This document shows, one piece after another, positions 8,855 to 17,958 of a DNA stretch of 64,000 bases; positions within the stretch are counted from its first letter, which is position 1, and the number at the start of each line of letters is the position of its first letter. The notes under the pieces are model-generated. The model did no database searches and was not told the DNA's origin. It saw only the letters and a list, made by a program, of their open reading frames with translations. The position numbers and the translations under genes are program-made. The stretch is from NCBI RefSeq assembly GCF_002000245.1, contig NZ_MTCM01000002.1, positions 1 to 64,000 of the forward strand. The letters are read 5' to 3'. This stretch comes from Sphingobacterium sp. CZ-UAM (GTDB lineage Bacteria > Bacteroidota > Bacteroidia > Sphingobacteriales > Sphingobacteriaceae).

Positions 8855-9673
8855 TTAACCAAATAGTCGCTTCCAGAAACCTTTCTTTTGGGCAGGGGCA
8901 TTGGTTTTCTCTGTTCCGGCTGTTGTATTTGTTGGCTCTACATGCACGGTTTCCACTTTGACATTGTGCAGGATCTCATTTTCAGGGAGACCATTGCGTT
9001 GTTCGATGTCTTTGATCTGTTCGAATGCCACAGCTTGATAGAGCAGTGGGCCTTCTTTATCACAGTTAAATAGGTTGGAGTAACTTTTGGATTCATTCAA
9101 ATCAAGGGGCTGTGGCTCTACAACTTCTGTGGCCTCCAAGAGACCCAATCCGCGCTCTTTGGCAAAATTCAAAGCCTTTAGGAAAATGCTAATGCGCCCA
9201 TCTGAAAATAGTTGATCCAATTCCGATTTAATCTCCAGATTATGGTGATAATCGTCTAATAAACGTACGACCTGATCCGCAGAAATATATACACCCGAGC
9301 AATAATTTTCAATAAGCCTATTTTCAACTTTTTTCGTCAGTAACTCCTTGGGGATAAATTCCTCCCATTTTTTATAGTAGGAATCTAACAGCGTATTTTC
9401 TGAAAAGGATAATCCACCGCCGCGGACATAGAAATAGGTTTCAAAAAATCCTTGAACAACGGCGATGAAGAAACCATGTGTCTTGTCGAAATAGTCATTT
9501 TGATCTGTTTCCCGACCTGCATTTATAGTATCCTGGTATTTTGTTTTATAGAAATCATCAATTTGGTGCTCGGAAGCCAAGGACTCGATTTTTTCCGGAT
9601 TTGTAATCACCTCAAAATACCAGGTATTAATCTGCTCTTCAGAAATTGGATGGTAACTAATGTCAAAGCCCAT
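8855..9673 (-). CDS. Uncharacterised soluble protein with a basic C-terminal tail
   Basis: 272 residues, not recognised. It is acidic and helix-rich, with aromatic-rich N-terminal sequence (ISYHPISEEQINTWYFEV, FFETYFYVRGGG). A flexible Thr/Asn/Ala-rich linker (about 240-260) leads to the C-terminal tail KKGFWKRLFG. Short tails of this kind occur on unrelated proteins and may bind membranes or partners; that is inference. No signal peptide. It is probably the first gene of a run with the SRPBCC and membrane-protein genes. Confidence 0.6.
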   Translation of the reverse strand: MGFDISYHPISEEQINTWYFEVITNPEKIESLASEHQIDDFYKTKYQDTINAGRETDQNDYFDKTHGFFIAVVQGFFETYFYVRGGGLSFSENTLLDSYYKKWEEFIPKELLTKKVENRLIENYCSGVYISADQVVRLLDDYHHNLEIKSELDQLFSDGRISIFLKALNFAKERGLGLLEATEVVEPQPLDLNESKSYSNLFNCDKEGPLLYQAVAFEQIKDIEQRNGLPENEILHNVKVETVHVEPTNTTAGTEKTNAPAQKKGFWKRLFG

Positions 9674-9873
9674 AATCAGCGGTTTTTTATCTGTTGTTTT
9701 TTATTTACTAAAATATTAAAAATTAACGTGTTGGACAAGTATTATACAAAAGATCATTTTTTGCCGAATTCAATATAACGATTTGCTGACTATTTCGGAT
9801 CGAAAGAGGTAGGATATCTGCTGGTTTGTGGTTTTAAGTAATATTAGGTACTTTGGAGCAAAATAAAATTTAT

Positions 9874-10407
9874 ATGAAGCACTTACTATTTATTATTTTC
9901 ATGTCGGCAAGTTTATTCTTCACGGCTTGCCAATCTCCAAGTCCGGAAAATTTTTTCGGGAAAGTTGTTTTAAATACAAACCTTATCGCTGATTTCGCTC
10001 CTGAGCGTTTTGGTAAACGTTTAGAACAGGAAACTGTCGAATTTGCCGATATCCCTTCCAGTAAGAAATCGGGTGATGAAGCCCAAAAATCCGTAGAAAT
10101 AAAAATTCAAACTGTTGAAAAAGCATTGAAAGATATCAATGAGCTCCATGTTTCGGATGAGGATGCAAAGGCATTAAAGGAAAAGTCTATCAGCTTATTT
10201 GAGAAGGTACTTCCGGTTTATAAAAACGAGTATACCGCCTATGCCAAACTTTGCGATACAAAGGGATCCGCTGAAGAAAAACAGAAATTGCTTGAAAAGA
10301 TTCAAAAAGATCATATGCCCGAGATCGACAAAGTATTTGACGAAGTATATGCTTTAGGAAAAGCCTATGCAGAAAAACACAATCTTAATGTGAACTGGGG
10401 TAACTAA
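9874..10407 (+). CDS. Small lipoprotein, unknown function
   Basis: 177 residues from the ATG at 9874; a TTG frame from 9853 adds seven residues ahead of the signal peptide and is rejected. GGAG lies 15-20 bases before the ATG. The signal peptide MKHLLFIIFMSASLFFTAC ends in a clear lipobox with the lipidated Cys at residue 19. The mature part is almost all charged alpha-helix with heptad-like spacing (about 70-165), so a helical bundle is likely. It is probably membrane-anchored on the periplasmic side. No family recognised. Confidence 0.7.
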   Translation: MKHLLFIIFMSASLFFTACQSPSPENFFGKVVLNTNLIADFAPERFGKRLEQETVEFADIPSSKKSGDEAQKSVEIKIQTVEKALKDINELHVSDEDAKALKEKSISLFEKVLPVYKNEYTAYAKLCDTKGSAEEKQKLLEKIQKDHMPEIDKVFDEVYALGKAYAEKHNLNVNWGN

Positions 10408-10439
10408 GATGGATCGGGAAACTAACGCCTCTTTCCTCC

Positions 10440-10601
10440 ATGTTATGGAAAATGGCTTATTATGAAGCTACACAAGAATTAAATATCATGTATTCTGCTT
10501 CGGTGATAGCCATCGAATCGACCGAACTTTACGAATTATTTATGAGTTATTGGCAGCATTCGAAAAACAGAGTCGGGGATACAGTAAAGGACAGTAATTA
10601 G
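10440..10601 (+). CDS. Possible small ORF (53 aa)
   Basis: An open frame runs from 10404 to the TAG at 10599-10601, with ATG codons at 10440 and 10452. It would encode a helical, Tyr/Glu-rich peptide (MAYYEATQELNIMYSAS, then ELYELFMSYWQHSKN). It lies in the gap between the lipoprotein and the convergent sigma-factor gene. No ribosome site or promoter stands out and no homologue is recognised, so it may be accidental or a fragment of a decayed gene. Confidence 0.25.
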   Translation: MLWKMAYYEATQELNIMYSASVIAIESTELYELFMSYWQHSKNRVGDTVKDSN

Positions 10602-10655
10602 CAGCGTACATGAATAAGCGTGCATACGTTAACACTGTATAACGGATCGCGAACT

Positions 10656-11885
10656 TTATAGCATATCGATCTTGCGTTGGATAGTCTCCTGCTCCAGGGA
10701 GGTTTTTGCCAATGCTTGCGCACGCTGAAAGTTCGCGATTGCTTTTTGGCGGTCTATGCTTTTATAAAGTTCTCCCAAAAGCACAAAATAAAAATGATTG
10801 TCCGACAGATTTAGTTTTTTTGCTTCAACTAATGCCATTTTTGCTCCTTTTGCCTTATATAAGGCAAATGTTCTATTGAGTACTGCGCCAGGTGAATAAT
10901 TGACCATTAGTAAACGGTCGTAAAGCTCAAGGATTTCGCTCCACTTTTCTGTGGTATCTGCTTTTGTGCAATGCCATTGTGCTATTTTTGCTTCAATATG
11001 ATAAGATGTCAGTTGATCACCATTGGTGGATTGATTCAAAAAATAAATTCCCTGATTGATTAACTCTTGATTCCAAAGTTTCTCGTTCTGTTGCTCATAT
11101 AGGATAAATTCACCATCGGTACTGTGCCGGGCTTCGAAACGTGAAGCATGAAAACAGATTAAGGCGATGAGTGCATTTGTTTTTGGAACATTGGTCTTCT
11201 CATAAGTAGCTAACATTAACGCGAGACGTAAAGCTTCTATGCACAGTTCTTTTCTTAGAATCTGGTTCTGTGTTTTGGAATAATATCCTTCATTGAATAA
11301 GAGGTAGATAATATGCAGTACGTTGTCCAGTCTTTGGACGATTTCCTTTTCGGAGGGCAACTCAAGTTGGATCTTCTCTGTGCGGAGCTTTTCTTTTGCC
11401 CGGAACAAGCGCTTGTTGATGGTTTCCTTATTGGAGAGAAAGGCTTCGGCAATTTCTTCAATACCAAAACCGCATAGAATCCGCAAAGCGAGTCCGATCT
11501 GGGCCTCACTGGCAATTGCAGGTGTACAGATGGCGAATAGCATCTTTAACTGGCTATCCTTGATATTCTCCTGCGTAAAGCTAAATTCATCAGTATCTTC
11601 CACAAGGACTTGTTTTTGATGTATTTCTGGCATTACCTTGCTTTCGAAAATCTTATTCCGTCTAAAGTGACTTAAGGTTTTCTGCTTGGCTACCGTGTAA
11701 AGCCATGCCGTTGGATTTGGAGGCAAGCCTTTTGTCTGCCACGATTCCGTAGCCAGCAAAAATGTCTCACTGACGATATCTTCTGCAATTTCAATATACT
11801 GTAGACCGAAACCTTTTGAAATTACTGCGACAATCTTACTGAATTCCTGTTGAAAGAGCTGTTTAAGAAAATTAGATTCCATCAT
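10656..11885 (-). CDS. ECF42-type RNA polymerase sigma factor
   Basis: 409 residues, about twice a normal ECF sigma factor. The N-terminal sigma-70 region 2 (about 12-80, DIVSETFLLATESW and PTAWLYTVAKQKTLSHFRRNK) and region 4 (about 115-170, GFGIEEIAEAFLSNKETINKR) are followed by a DUF6596-like segment (about 187-290) and TPR-like helices (SPGAVLNRTFALYKAKG) to the end. This is the architecture of the ECF42 group, which is known to sit beside DGPF/YCII proteins instead of an anti-sigma factor. That partner is 45 bases upstream (11931-12269). The start is one of two adjacent ATGs at 11885 and 11882. Confidence 0.9.
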   Translation of the reverse strand: MMESNFLKQLFQQEFSKIVAVISKGFGLQYIEIAEDIVSETFLLATESWQTKGLPPNPTAWLYTVAKQKTLSHFRRNKIFESKVMPEIHQKQVLVEDTDEFSFTQENIKDSQLKMLFAICTPAIASEAQIGLALRILCGFGIEEIAEAFLSNKETINKRLFRAKEKLRTEKIQLELPSEKEIVQRLDNVLHIIYLLFNEGYYSKTQNQILRKELCIEALRLALMLATYEKTNVPKTNALIALICFHASRFEARHSTDGEFILYEQQNEKLWNQELINQGIYFLNQSTNGDQLTSYHIEAKIAQWHCTKADTTEKWSEILELYDRLLMVNYSPGAVLNRTFALYKAKGAKMALVEAKKLNLSDNHFYFVLLGELYKSIDRQKAIANFQRAQALAKTSLEQETIQRKIDML

Positions 11886-11930
11886 ATAGAATAGGGCAAT
11901 TGCATATTTTACAATTGCCCCTAAAGCTTT

Positions 11931-12269
11931 TTAAACTAATAGTGCCCTGATCTCAACACTACCATTGGATTCCAAAATAGGACAACCATGGGCCAAAGTT
12001 GTCGCTTCCTCAAGATTCTCTGCTGAGATGACAATAAACCCGCCAAGACTTTCTCGGATCTCCACAAATGGGCCATCGGTGATGACTCCGCCGGGTTTTA
12101 ACACTTTTCCACTTTTTTCAAGTCGTGACCCATGGTCGGAAAGTTTTCCCTGCGCTTCAATACCAGCGATCCAATCATGCCATTTTTTATTTATCTTGGC
12201 AATTTCTTCATCATTCAAAAGAGGCTGCTCATTGCCTGCCTGCCGAAATAATAAGATGAAATCCTTCAT
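11931..12269 (-). CDS. DGPF (YCII-related) protein
   Basis: 112 residues with the family motif ITDGPFVE and a C-terminal GGFIVISAENLEEATTLA segment, the YCII-like ferredoxin-type fold. These small proteins are habitual neighbours of ECF42 sigma factors and are suspected to modulate them or to be their targets; the biochemical role is not established. It lies between the CMD protein and the sigma factor in one minus-strand operon. Confidence 0.9.
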   Translation of the reverse strand: MKDFILLFRQAGNEQPLLNDEEIAKINKKWHDWIAGIEAQGKLSDHGSRLEKSGKVLKPGGVITDGPFVEIRESLGGFIVISAENLEEATTLAHGCPILESNGSVEIRALLV

Positions 12270-12320
12270 GCTTAGCGTTTAATTTGTTAAATAAATTGAT
12301 GTATCTCGTTTTAGTTTATG

Positions 12321-12794
12321 CTATGCTGTCTGCACTTTATGCTGACCGACTTTGTACCCACCGGCTTCAGTACGGAAAGAAATGTTAAAACGGTTGTATG
12401 CATTGATCGTGGTTATAGCAAGCGTCAGGTCAATCAGCTCTTCCTCAGAAAATTCCTGATTCGCTATGGCGTACACTTCGTCCGGTACATCCCCATTGGT
12501 TATCTTCGTTACTGCTTCTGCCCAGGCCAAGGCCGCGCGTTCACGTGCACTGTATAGTGGTGCTTCACGCCAAGCGTCCAATAAAAACAGGCGTTGTGGA
12601 TTTTCACCGGTTGCTAGTAGATCTTTAGAATGCATATCCAGACAATAGGCACAGCCGTTGATCTGTGACACTCTAAAATAAATGAGATGTAAAAGCTCTT
12701 GTTCAATCGTACATTTAGCTAAATAAGCACCCAATCCAAACATTGCTTTCATAGCATTTTGGCCTTTTGCGAAAAAATTGATTCGTTGTTTCAT
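12321..12794 (-). CDS. Carboxymuconolactone decarboxylase/AhpD-like protein
   Basis: 157 residues. GCAYCLDMHSKD supplies the CxxC...H active-site set of AhpD-type alkylhydroperoxidases; the surrounding helices (RERAALAWAEAVTKI, ELIDLTLAITTINAYNR) match the CMD family. It probably reduces peroxides in the cytoplasm. First gene of the CMD-DGPF-sigma operon; this combination occurs with ECF42 factors and suggests an oxidative or electrophile stress circuit. A perfect inverted repeat lies 17 bases upstream (12811-12827). Confidence 0.88.
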   Translation of the reverse strand: MKQRINFFAKGQNAMKAMFGLGAYLAKCTIEQELLHLIYFRVSQINGCAYCLDMHSKDLLATGENPQRLFLLDAWREAPLYSARERAALAWAEAVTKITNGDVPDEVYAIANQEFSEEELIDLTLAITTINAYNRFNISFRTEAGGYKVGQHKVQTA

Positions 12795-12810
12795 TTTATT
12801 ATTGTTTTAA

Positions 12811-12827
12811 GTGTAACTGTTTTACAC
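12811..12827. promoter_or_regulatory. Inverted repeat, candidate operator of the CMD-DGPF-sigma operon
   Basis: GTGTAA (12811-12816) and TTACAC (12822-12827) are perfect inverted halves with a 5-nt spacer, in the promoter region 17 bases before the first start codon. Spacing and symmetry fit a dimeric regulator. The binding protein is unknown. Confidence 0.35.
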
Positions 12828-13119
12828 TACAATAATGATTGAAGTTAAAGAAATTGGACATAAGGCCTGTAATATTTTTTTATTTCTTTTTAAGTTTTTG
12901 ATTTTTAGCGCTTTAATTTGATTTTCGAATATGAAATTCAAATCATTTTTTATAATTATTTCCGTCATTTTGAGAACAACGATTGACCTTTGCAGAAAGG
13001 ATGAATGAGCTATGTGTATTAGCTTTAGATCGGAATAATGCAGCGGTTGAATTGTAACATCCTTGGCGTAATGTGATTAAAAGTTGACAACAATTGTTAA
13101 TTTTAATCAAATTACTTCA
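12828..13119. other. Divergent intergenic region
   Basis: AT-rich spacer between the CMD operon (minus) and the DUF885 gene (plus), holding promoters for both directions. GACCTTTG at 12985-12992 is one mismatch from a -7 element for the plus-strand gene, but the best -33 candidate (12969-12972) is too close. No ORF is supported. Confidence 0.4.
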
Positions 13120-14877
13120 ATGAAATTAATAACATATACGTTTACAATACTGGGATTTGGCATCCTGGCATCCTGCGGGTCGGGATCCAATACAAAAAAA
13201 GCTCTTGCGGATACTGCCTCCAATGCAAGCTTTAAAGCTTACGAAGATCGGTTCATCGAACAGCTTTGGAAAGAAAATCCTGAATGGGCCACACAGGTAG
13301 GTTTTCATCGATACGACTCATTGCTAACGATCCCTGACGCCAAAAGCAGGTCTTTACGTTTGGAATTTTCGAAACAGCATCTCAATCAGTTAAAAAGCTT
13401 TGACCTGGACGATCTGAACCTCTCACAGCAGACAGATTATCACCTAATCCAGAATTACCTGGAATCCAATGTATGGTCGATCGAAAAGGAAAAAGCTTAC
13501 GAATGGAATCCCTCTGCCTATAATGTGAGCGGTACCATTGCCTTTATGCTGGCCGAGAACTACGCCCCACTGCACGACCGTCTTCACGCTATTGAACAGC
13601 GTATGGCGAAAATCCCTGCCTATTACGAAGCCGCTAAAGCACAAATTAAAAATCCAGCAATCGTATTGACGGATCTGGCGATACAACAGAATTTAGGTGG
13701 GTTATCGGTATTTGAAACGGATCTACGTGATTCTTTAAAAAAATCTAATCTTCCGGCAGCTGAAAAAGCAGCTATTCAAGTTAAAGCCGATCAGGCCATA
13801 AAAGCAATAAATGGATTTGTAGCATTTTTAAAAACTAATCCGAACCCATCACCGCGGAGCTTTAGACTGGGGCAGGAACTATACGATCAAAAGTTTAAGT
13901 ATGACATCCAGTCAGGATCTACTGCGGCGGAGATCTACGATGCCGCCATAGCACGTAAGCGCTATCTGCATGCGGAAATGTATAAAATCAGTAAGGAGCT
14001 ATGGCCAAAATATTTTGGAAAGACTGCGCAGCCCGCAGATAGTTTGGTGCTGATCCGTAAGATGATCGATACTTTATCTGTTAACCACGTCAAAGCGGAA
14101 GATTTTCAGTCTGCTATTGAGGCACAGATCCCAAAACTGGTTGAATTTGTGAAAAAGAAAGATCTCTTATACATTGATGACAGTAAACCACTCGTTGTAC
14201 GGAAAGAACCTGCATACATGGCCGGGGTGGCCGGTGCTTCTATCAGCGCGCCCGGTCCCTATGATAAAGGCGGAAATACCTATTACAACGTTGGTAGTCT
14301 CGCAGGATGGACAAAAGAGGCTTCAGAAAGCTATCTACGGGAGTATAATCACTATATTTTGCAGATTCTGAATATTCACGAAGCTATCCCAGGCCATTAT
14401 ACGCAATTGGTATATGCCAATCAGTCCCCGAGCTTAATCAAGAGCATTTTAGGAAATGGGGCCATGATCGAAGGATGGGCTGTATATACGGAGCAGATGA
14501 TGCTTGAAAATGGCTATGGTGACAATGCACCTGAAATGTGGTTGATGTGGTACAAATGGCATTTACGTACCGTATGTAATGCGATCCTGGATTATAGCGT
14601 ACACGTAAAGAATATGAGTGAAAAGGATGCTATGCATCTCTTGGTTGACGAAGCATTTCAACAACAGGCAGAAGCCGCTGGGAAATGGAAAAGGGTATCC
14701 GTAAGCAGCGTGCAGCTGACTTCTTATTTTACAGGATATAAAGAAATCTATGATTTAAGAGAAGCTGTGAAAAAAGAGGAAGGTGCCAAATTTAAGCTCA
14801 AAAACTTCAATGAGAAATTTTTAAGTTTTGGCAATTCGCCCGTAAAATATATCCGGGAAATGATGCTGAAAAAATAG
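13120..14877 (+). CDS. DUF885-family lipoprotein, putative metallopeptidase
   Basis: 585 residues from the ATG at 13120; a TTG frame from 13084 is rejected because it would precede the signal peptide. The signal peptide MKLITYTFTILGFGILASC ends in a lipobox (Cys19). The body is the DUF885 family: HEAIPGHYTQ gives the HExxxGH motif and GAMIEGWAVYTEQM provides the downstream Glu, together resembling a zinc peptidase site. Length is usual for the family. Probably attached to a membrane facing the periplasm; peptide substrate inferred. Ends at a strong bidirectional hairpin shared with the convergent regulator gene. Confidence 0.88.
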   Translation: MKLITYTFTILGFGILASCGSGSNTKKALADTASNASFKAYEDRFIEQLWKENPEWATQVGFHRYDSLLTIPDAKSRSLRLEFSKQHLNQLKSFDLDDLNLSQQTDYHLIQNYLESNVWSIEKEKAYEWNPSAYNVSGTIAFMLAENYAPLHDRLHAIEQRMAKIPAYYEAAKAQIKNPAIVLTDLAIQQNLGGLSVFETDLRDSLKKSNLPAAEKAAIQVKADQAIKAINGFVAFLKTNPNPSPRSFRLGQELYDQKFKYDIQSGSTAAEIYDAAIARKRYLHAEMYKISKELWPKYFGKTAQPADSLVLIRKMIDTLSVNHVKAEDFQSAIEAQIPKLVEFVKKKDLLYIDDSKPLVVRKEPAYMAGVAGASISAPGPYDKGGNTYYNVGSLAGWTKEASESYLREYNHYILQILNIHEAIPGHYTQLVYANQSPSLIKSILGNGAMIEGWAVYTEQMMLENGYGDNAPEMWLMWYKWHLRTVCNAILDYSVHVKNMSEKDAMHLLVDEAFQQQAEAAGKWKRVSVSSVQLTSYFTGYKEIYDLREAVKKEEGAKFKLKNFNEKFLSFGNSPVKYIREMMLKK

Positions 14878-14896
14878 GTATAAGAAACCGTATTGG

Positions 14897-14975
14897 AAAG
14901 CCACCTGACATGCACTGCCCCAAAAAAGTTATACACTATTTGGGGCAGTACACACACCGGGTGGCTTTTTATTTT
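14897..14975. terminator. Two-stem bidirectional terminator
   Basis: Outer stem AAAGCCACC (14897-14905) with GGTGGCTTT (14960-14968); inner stem ACTGCCCCA (14914-14922) with TGGGGCAGT (14941-14949); T-run after it. It separates the convergent DUF885 and AraC-type genes. Confidence 0.8.
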
Positions 14976-15020
14976 TGTAACAAGCTTGATTGAGACGTTA
15001 TAGCGGTTAAGTTTTCTCTT

Positions 15021-15989
15021 TTAAGCGACTTTAGCAAACCTGTTCCGATACTCTATTGGGGTCAGGCCTGTTATTTTTTTGAAGATATCCCGAAATGCTT
15101 TGGTGTCCGTGTAGCCTACATCATACATTACCTGGGAGACATTTTTCCTTGATGCCTCAAAAAATTTCTTTGCGGCCTCAATGCGTACACGCTGGATATA
15201 TTCCACGGGCGTATTATTTGTTGCTTCTTTGAATCTGCGTTCGAAAGTTCGACGGCCAATATTAACAAAATTGGCTAAATCTTCTACCGTAATTTTTTCC
15301 TCGTATTTCAGCTCAATGTAGTCTTGTGCTTTTTGGATATCAACGTCATCGTGATTTCGCTGTCCCCGGAATATTGCAAACTGAGACTGACTGTCCCTAC
15401 TGATATCCAGTGCAAAATATTTAGCGATCATAACAGCTGTTTCGCGATCAGAAAATTTTTCGACGAGGTACAGAATTAAATTCCATAGGCTGCTGGCCCC
15501 ACCGCTACTGTAGATATTATCGTTTTCGGTGATAACGGCGCCATCTTCGACTTCTATCTCGGGGTATTTTTCCTGAAATTCGCTGATATAGGCCCAGTGA
15601 GTAGAGCATTTCTTACCATTTAACAACCCAGTTTCAGCCAATAGAAAAGCACCGACGCATAAGCTAGCCAAACGGGTACCCCTTAAGTGAAGTTTTCTAA
15701 AATAAGGTATTGCTTCGGCGTTGTCCCTTATTCCGGTGTCAATATCACCAAAAGTCGGCGGTATAATCAGTAGATCGGTACGGTCGACATCTTGCAGTAA
15801 GCGATTTGTTTTTATCGTATACTCACCGCTATTGGCCGGTACATATTCACTAAGACCGACATACTCAACCTCGAATATCGGTTTCTTTCCAAATGCCAAT
15901 AGAAATTCATTGGCTGTGTGGAAGGTCCTAAATGCCGGTGTGATACCTTCAATTGTACCATATTGGGGAACAAAAACAGAGATCTGCAT
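15021..15989 (-). CDS. DJ-1/PfpI-AraC transcriptional regulator (FtrA-like)
   Basis: 322 residues from the ATG at 15989 (MQISVFVPQYG); a GTG start at 16040 would add 17 non-homologous residues. The N-terminal DJ-1/PfpI (GATase1-like) domain (about 1-185) has the nucleophile-elbow sequence SLCVGAFLLAETGLL. The C-terminal AraC domain (about 215-318) has two helix-turn-helix units, the second with VGYTDTKAFRDIFKKITGLTP. It is divergent from the SRPBCC/DoxX genes and may control them; ligand unknown. Confidence 0.88.
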   Translation of the reverse strand: MQISVFVPQYGTIEGITPAFRTFHTANEFLLAFGKKPIFEVEYVGLSEYVPANSGEYTIKTNRLLQDVDRTDLLIIPPTFGDIDTGIRDNAEAIPYFRKLHLRGTRLASLCVGAFLLAETGLLNGKKCSTHWAYISEFQEKYPEIEVEDGAVITENDNIYSSGGASSLWNLILYLVEKFSDRETAVMIAKYFALDISRDSQSQFAIFRGQRNHDDVDIQKAQDYIELKYEEKITVEDLANFVNIGRRTFERRFKEATNNTPVEYIQRVRIEAAKKFFEASRKNVSQVMYDVGYTDTKAFRDIFKKITGLTPIEYRNRFAKVA

Positions 15990-16126
15990 ATCTTTTGGGT
16001 TTATGTGATAAAGGTACAAATTGTTTTTGTCGTAATCCACCCCTAAAGTTGTCGGTTTTACAATGTGCCGACCTTTAAAATCCTTTGCATCTTTGCTATA
16101 TCATTATAAACAAATAAAAATAAATC

Positions 16127-16549
16127 ATGAAAACACAAACAAAAATCAAGGTAGAAGCAACTGTAAAAGCTCCAGTGGCAAAAGTATGGCAGCAATGGAA
16201 TACACCAGCAGATATTATGCAGTGGAATGCTGCGGATCCAAGCTGGCATTGTCCAAGCAGCGAAAATGATCTGCGTGTAAATGGCACATTCAAGAATCGC
16301 ATGGAAGCCAAGGATGGAAGTTTTGGGTTCGATTTTGAGGGAACGTACGATAAGGTCGAGTTATATCAGGAAATTGCCTATACCATGGCCGACGGTCGGA
16401 CAGTGAGTACACTATTTTCTGAGACGGATGGAGAAACAGTCATGATCACCACATTTGATGCGGAGCAGATGAATGATCCTGAATTTCAGAAGCAAGGTTG
16501 GCAATCCATTCTGAACAACTTTGTAAAACATGTTGAATCAACAAATTAA
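16127..16549 (+). CDS. SRPBCC/AHSA1-family protein
   Basis: 140 residues. VEATVKAPVAKVWQQWNTPAD at the N-terminus and GWQSILNNFVKHVE at the C-terminus are the AHSA1 signature. A CATCTTTG element (16088-16095, one mismatch to the -7 consensus) lies about 30 bases upstream. It is followed after 21 bases by a DoxX-like gene, a frequent partner in Bacteroidota, and faces the DJ-1/AraC regulator. Ligand unknown. Confidence 0.88.
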   Translation: MKTQTKIKVEATVKAPVAKVWQQWNTPADIMQWNAADPSWHCPSSENDLRVNGTFKNRMEAKDGSFGFDFEGTYDKVELYQEIAYTMADGRTVSTLFSETDGETVMITTFDAEQMNDPEFQKQGWQSILNNFVKHVESTN

Positions 16550-16570
16550 TCAGCATAAAATATCAACACC

Positions 16571-16990
16571 ATGAAAAAGAATCGAATTATTTTCTGGATC
16601 GCAACAGTATTTATTGTTATCTGGGAAGGCATTATGCCATTAGGTACACTACTATTTGCACCGCAATATATCAATGCGGGGACAAAACCTTTGGGCTACC
16701 CGGATTATTTTGCCTATGCACTTATTATCTGTAAAGTTCTTGGCGTCATTGCCATTGCCATTCCACAGGTTCCGGCTAAATTAAAAGAATGGGCTTATGC
16801 AGGATTAACATTCAGTTTGTTATTTGCCTTTATCAGTCATGCTTGTGTGGACAAAAATATAACCTACATGTTATTGCCACTTATCGTACTGGCTATTCTG
16901 ATGTTATCTTATGTCTATCGTTCAAAGCTAGCTGGTGCAAATTCTGCCTCGCAGCAAAATGTGTATACTGGCGCATCGGCGCTATCTTAA
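16571..16990 (+). CDS. DoxX-like membrane protein
   Basis: 139 residues with four hydrophobic segments (about 6-28, 45-66, 74-92, 97-115), matching DoxX-like family topology. LGTLLFAPQYINAG and PLGYPDYFAYALIICKVLG are typical of the family. Some DoxX proteins take part in thiosulfate/quinone or redox-stress chemistry; here the role is unknown. Probably co-transcribed with the SRPBCC gene before it. Confidence 0.8.
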   Translation: MKKNRIIFWIATVFIVIWEGIMPLGTLLFAPQYINAGTKPLGYPDYFAYALIICKVLGVIAIAIPQVPAKLKEWAYAGLTFSLLFAFISHACVDKNITYMLLPLIVLAILMLSYVYRSKLAGANSASQQNVYTGASALS

Positions 16991-17099
16991 TATTAGTGGT
17001 ATGACAGTGTTCCCGTCCGAAAGGATAGGTTTATTGAAAATTTATTAGACAGAACAAAAATATAGTATTATCTATTTACATTATAAACAATCAATCAAG

Positions 17100-17549
17100 A
17101 TGAAAACAAATTCAGTTTCTTTACATCGGGTTATTCAGGCAAGTCCTGAAAAAGTCTTCCGCGCTTTCGCAGATCCTGTAGCGCATGCTACCTGGCTACC
17201 TCCTTATGGTTTTGTCTGTACCGTACAGCAGATGGATTTTAAGGTAGGCGGTCAATTCAAGATGACGTTTATCAATTTCGGTACAGGTAATGGACATTCT
17301 TTTGGTGGCGAGTATCTCGAAATTACGAACAATGAATTTATCAAGTATGTCGACCGCTTTGATGATCCCAACTTACCCGGAGAGATGACGACGACGGTTT
17401 CCTTACGTGCAGTCAGCTGCGGTACCGAACTTAAAATTGAACAAACAGGCATTCCTGAGGTTATTCCTGCAGAAATGTGTTACCTGGGATGGCAGGAATC
17501 TCTGGAAAAAATGAAAAAACTTGTGGAGCCTGTCATACCAGACGCATAG
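17100..17549 (+). CDS. SRPBCC/AHSA1-family protein
   Basis: 149 residues: SLHRVIQASPEKVFRAFADP at the N-terminus, GGQFKMTFINFGTG in the middle and CYLGWQESLEKMKKLVEP at the end, all AHSA1-type. It starts 109 bases after the DoxX gene, with AT-rich sequence before the ATG. Third family member in the window and not closely similar to the others. Confidence 0.85.
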   Translation: MKTNSVSLHRVIQASPEKVFRAFADPVAHATWLPPYGFVCTVQQMDFKVGGQFKMTFINFGTGNGHSFGGEYLEITNNEFIKYVDRFDDPNLPGEMTTTVSLRAVSCGTELKIEQTGIPEVIPAEMCYLGWQESLEKMKKLVEPVIPDA

Positions 17550-17571
17550 TTTAATTCAATTTGTTTGGGAT

Positions 17572-17958
17572 ATGGAAGGGTTAAGAAGTGGAGTTTTTAT
17601 CACATTTTCGGGAAATTGTAGAAAGGCACTTACGTTTTATCAGTCATGTTTTGGGGGAAGTTTGGAGTTTGATATACTGGATAAAAAGATAAATGGATAT
17701 GCAGAGCTACCTATTGTAAGTGCTTCACTTATTTCCCCAAATGTGGTTATCTATGGTTCGGATCTGGTACACGATGATGGGCGAAAAATTGGCAATTATC
17801 TTTCGGTATTTTTGTCTTGTACAAATGTGATTGATCGTGGTGAGCTTGTTTCCAAATTGACATCTGGACGACATGCTGTACAAGGAAACAACGAGACGGA
17901 CCCGCTGATAGAGGTGACCGATATATTTGATGTAAGGTGGATATTGGGCATACAATAA
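17572..17958 (+). CDS. PhnB/glyoxalase-fold (VOC) protein
   Basis: 128 residues from the ATG at 17572; an alternative TTG at 17521 overlaps the previous gene and is rejected. ITFSGNCRKALTFYQSCFGG is the start of a PhnB-type VOC domain, and the beta-alpha-beta-beta-beta pattern continues to DIFDVRWILG. The usual metal ligands are not clearly conserved, so activity is uncertain. It begins 22 bases after the SRPBCC stop and is probably in its operon. Confidence 0.75.
   Translation: MEGLRSGVFITFSGNCRKALTFYQSCFGGSLEFDILDKKINGYAELPIVSASLISPNVVIYGSDLVHDDGRKIGNYLSVFLSCTNVIDRGELVSKLTSGRHAVQGNNETDPLIEVTDIFDVRWILGIQ

Noticed and set aside
10641..10742. 12-bp inverted repeat ATCGCGAACTTT / AAAGTTCGCGAT around the end of the sigma gene
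   Set aside because: One arm lies in coding sequence more than 70 bases away and no T-run follows; most likely chance.
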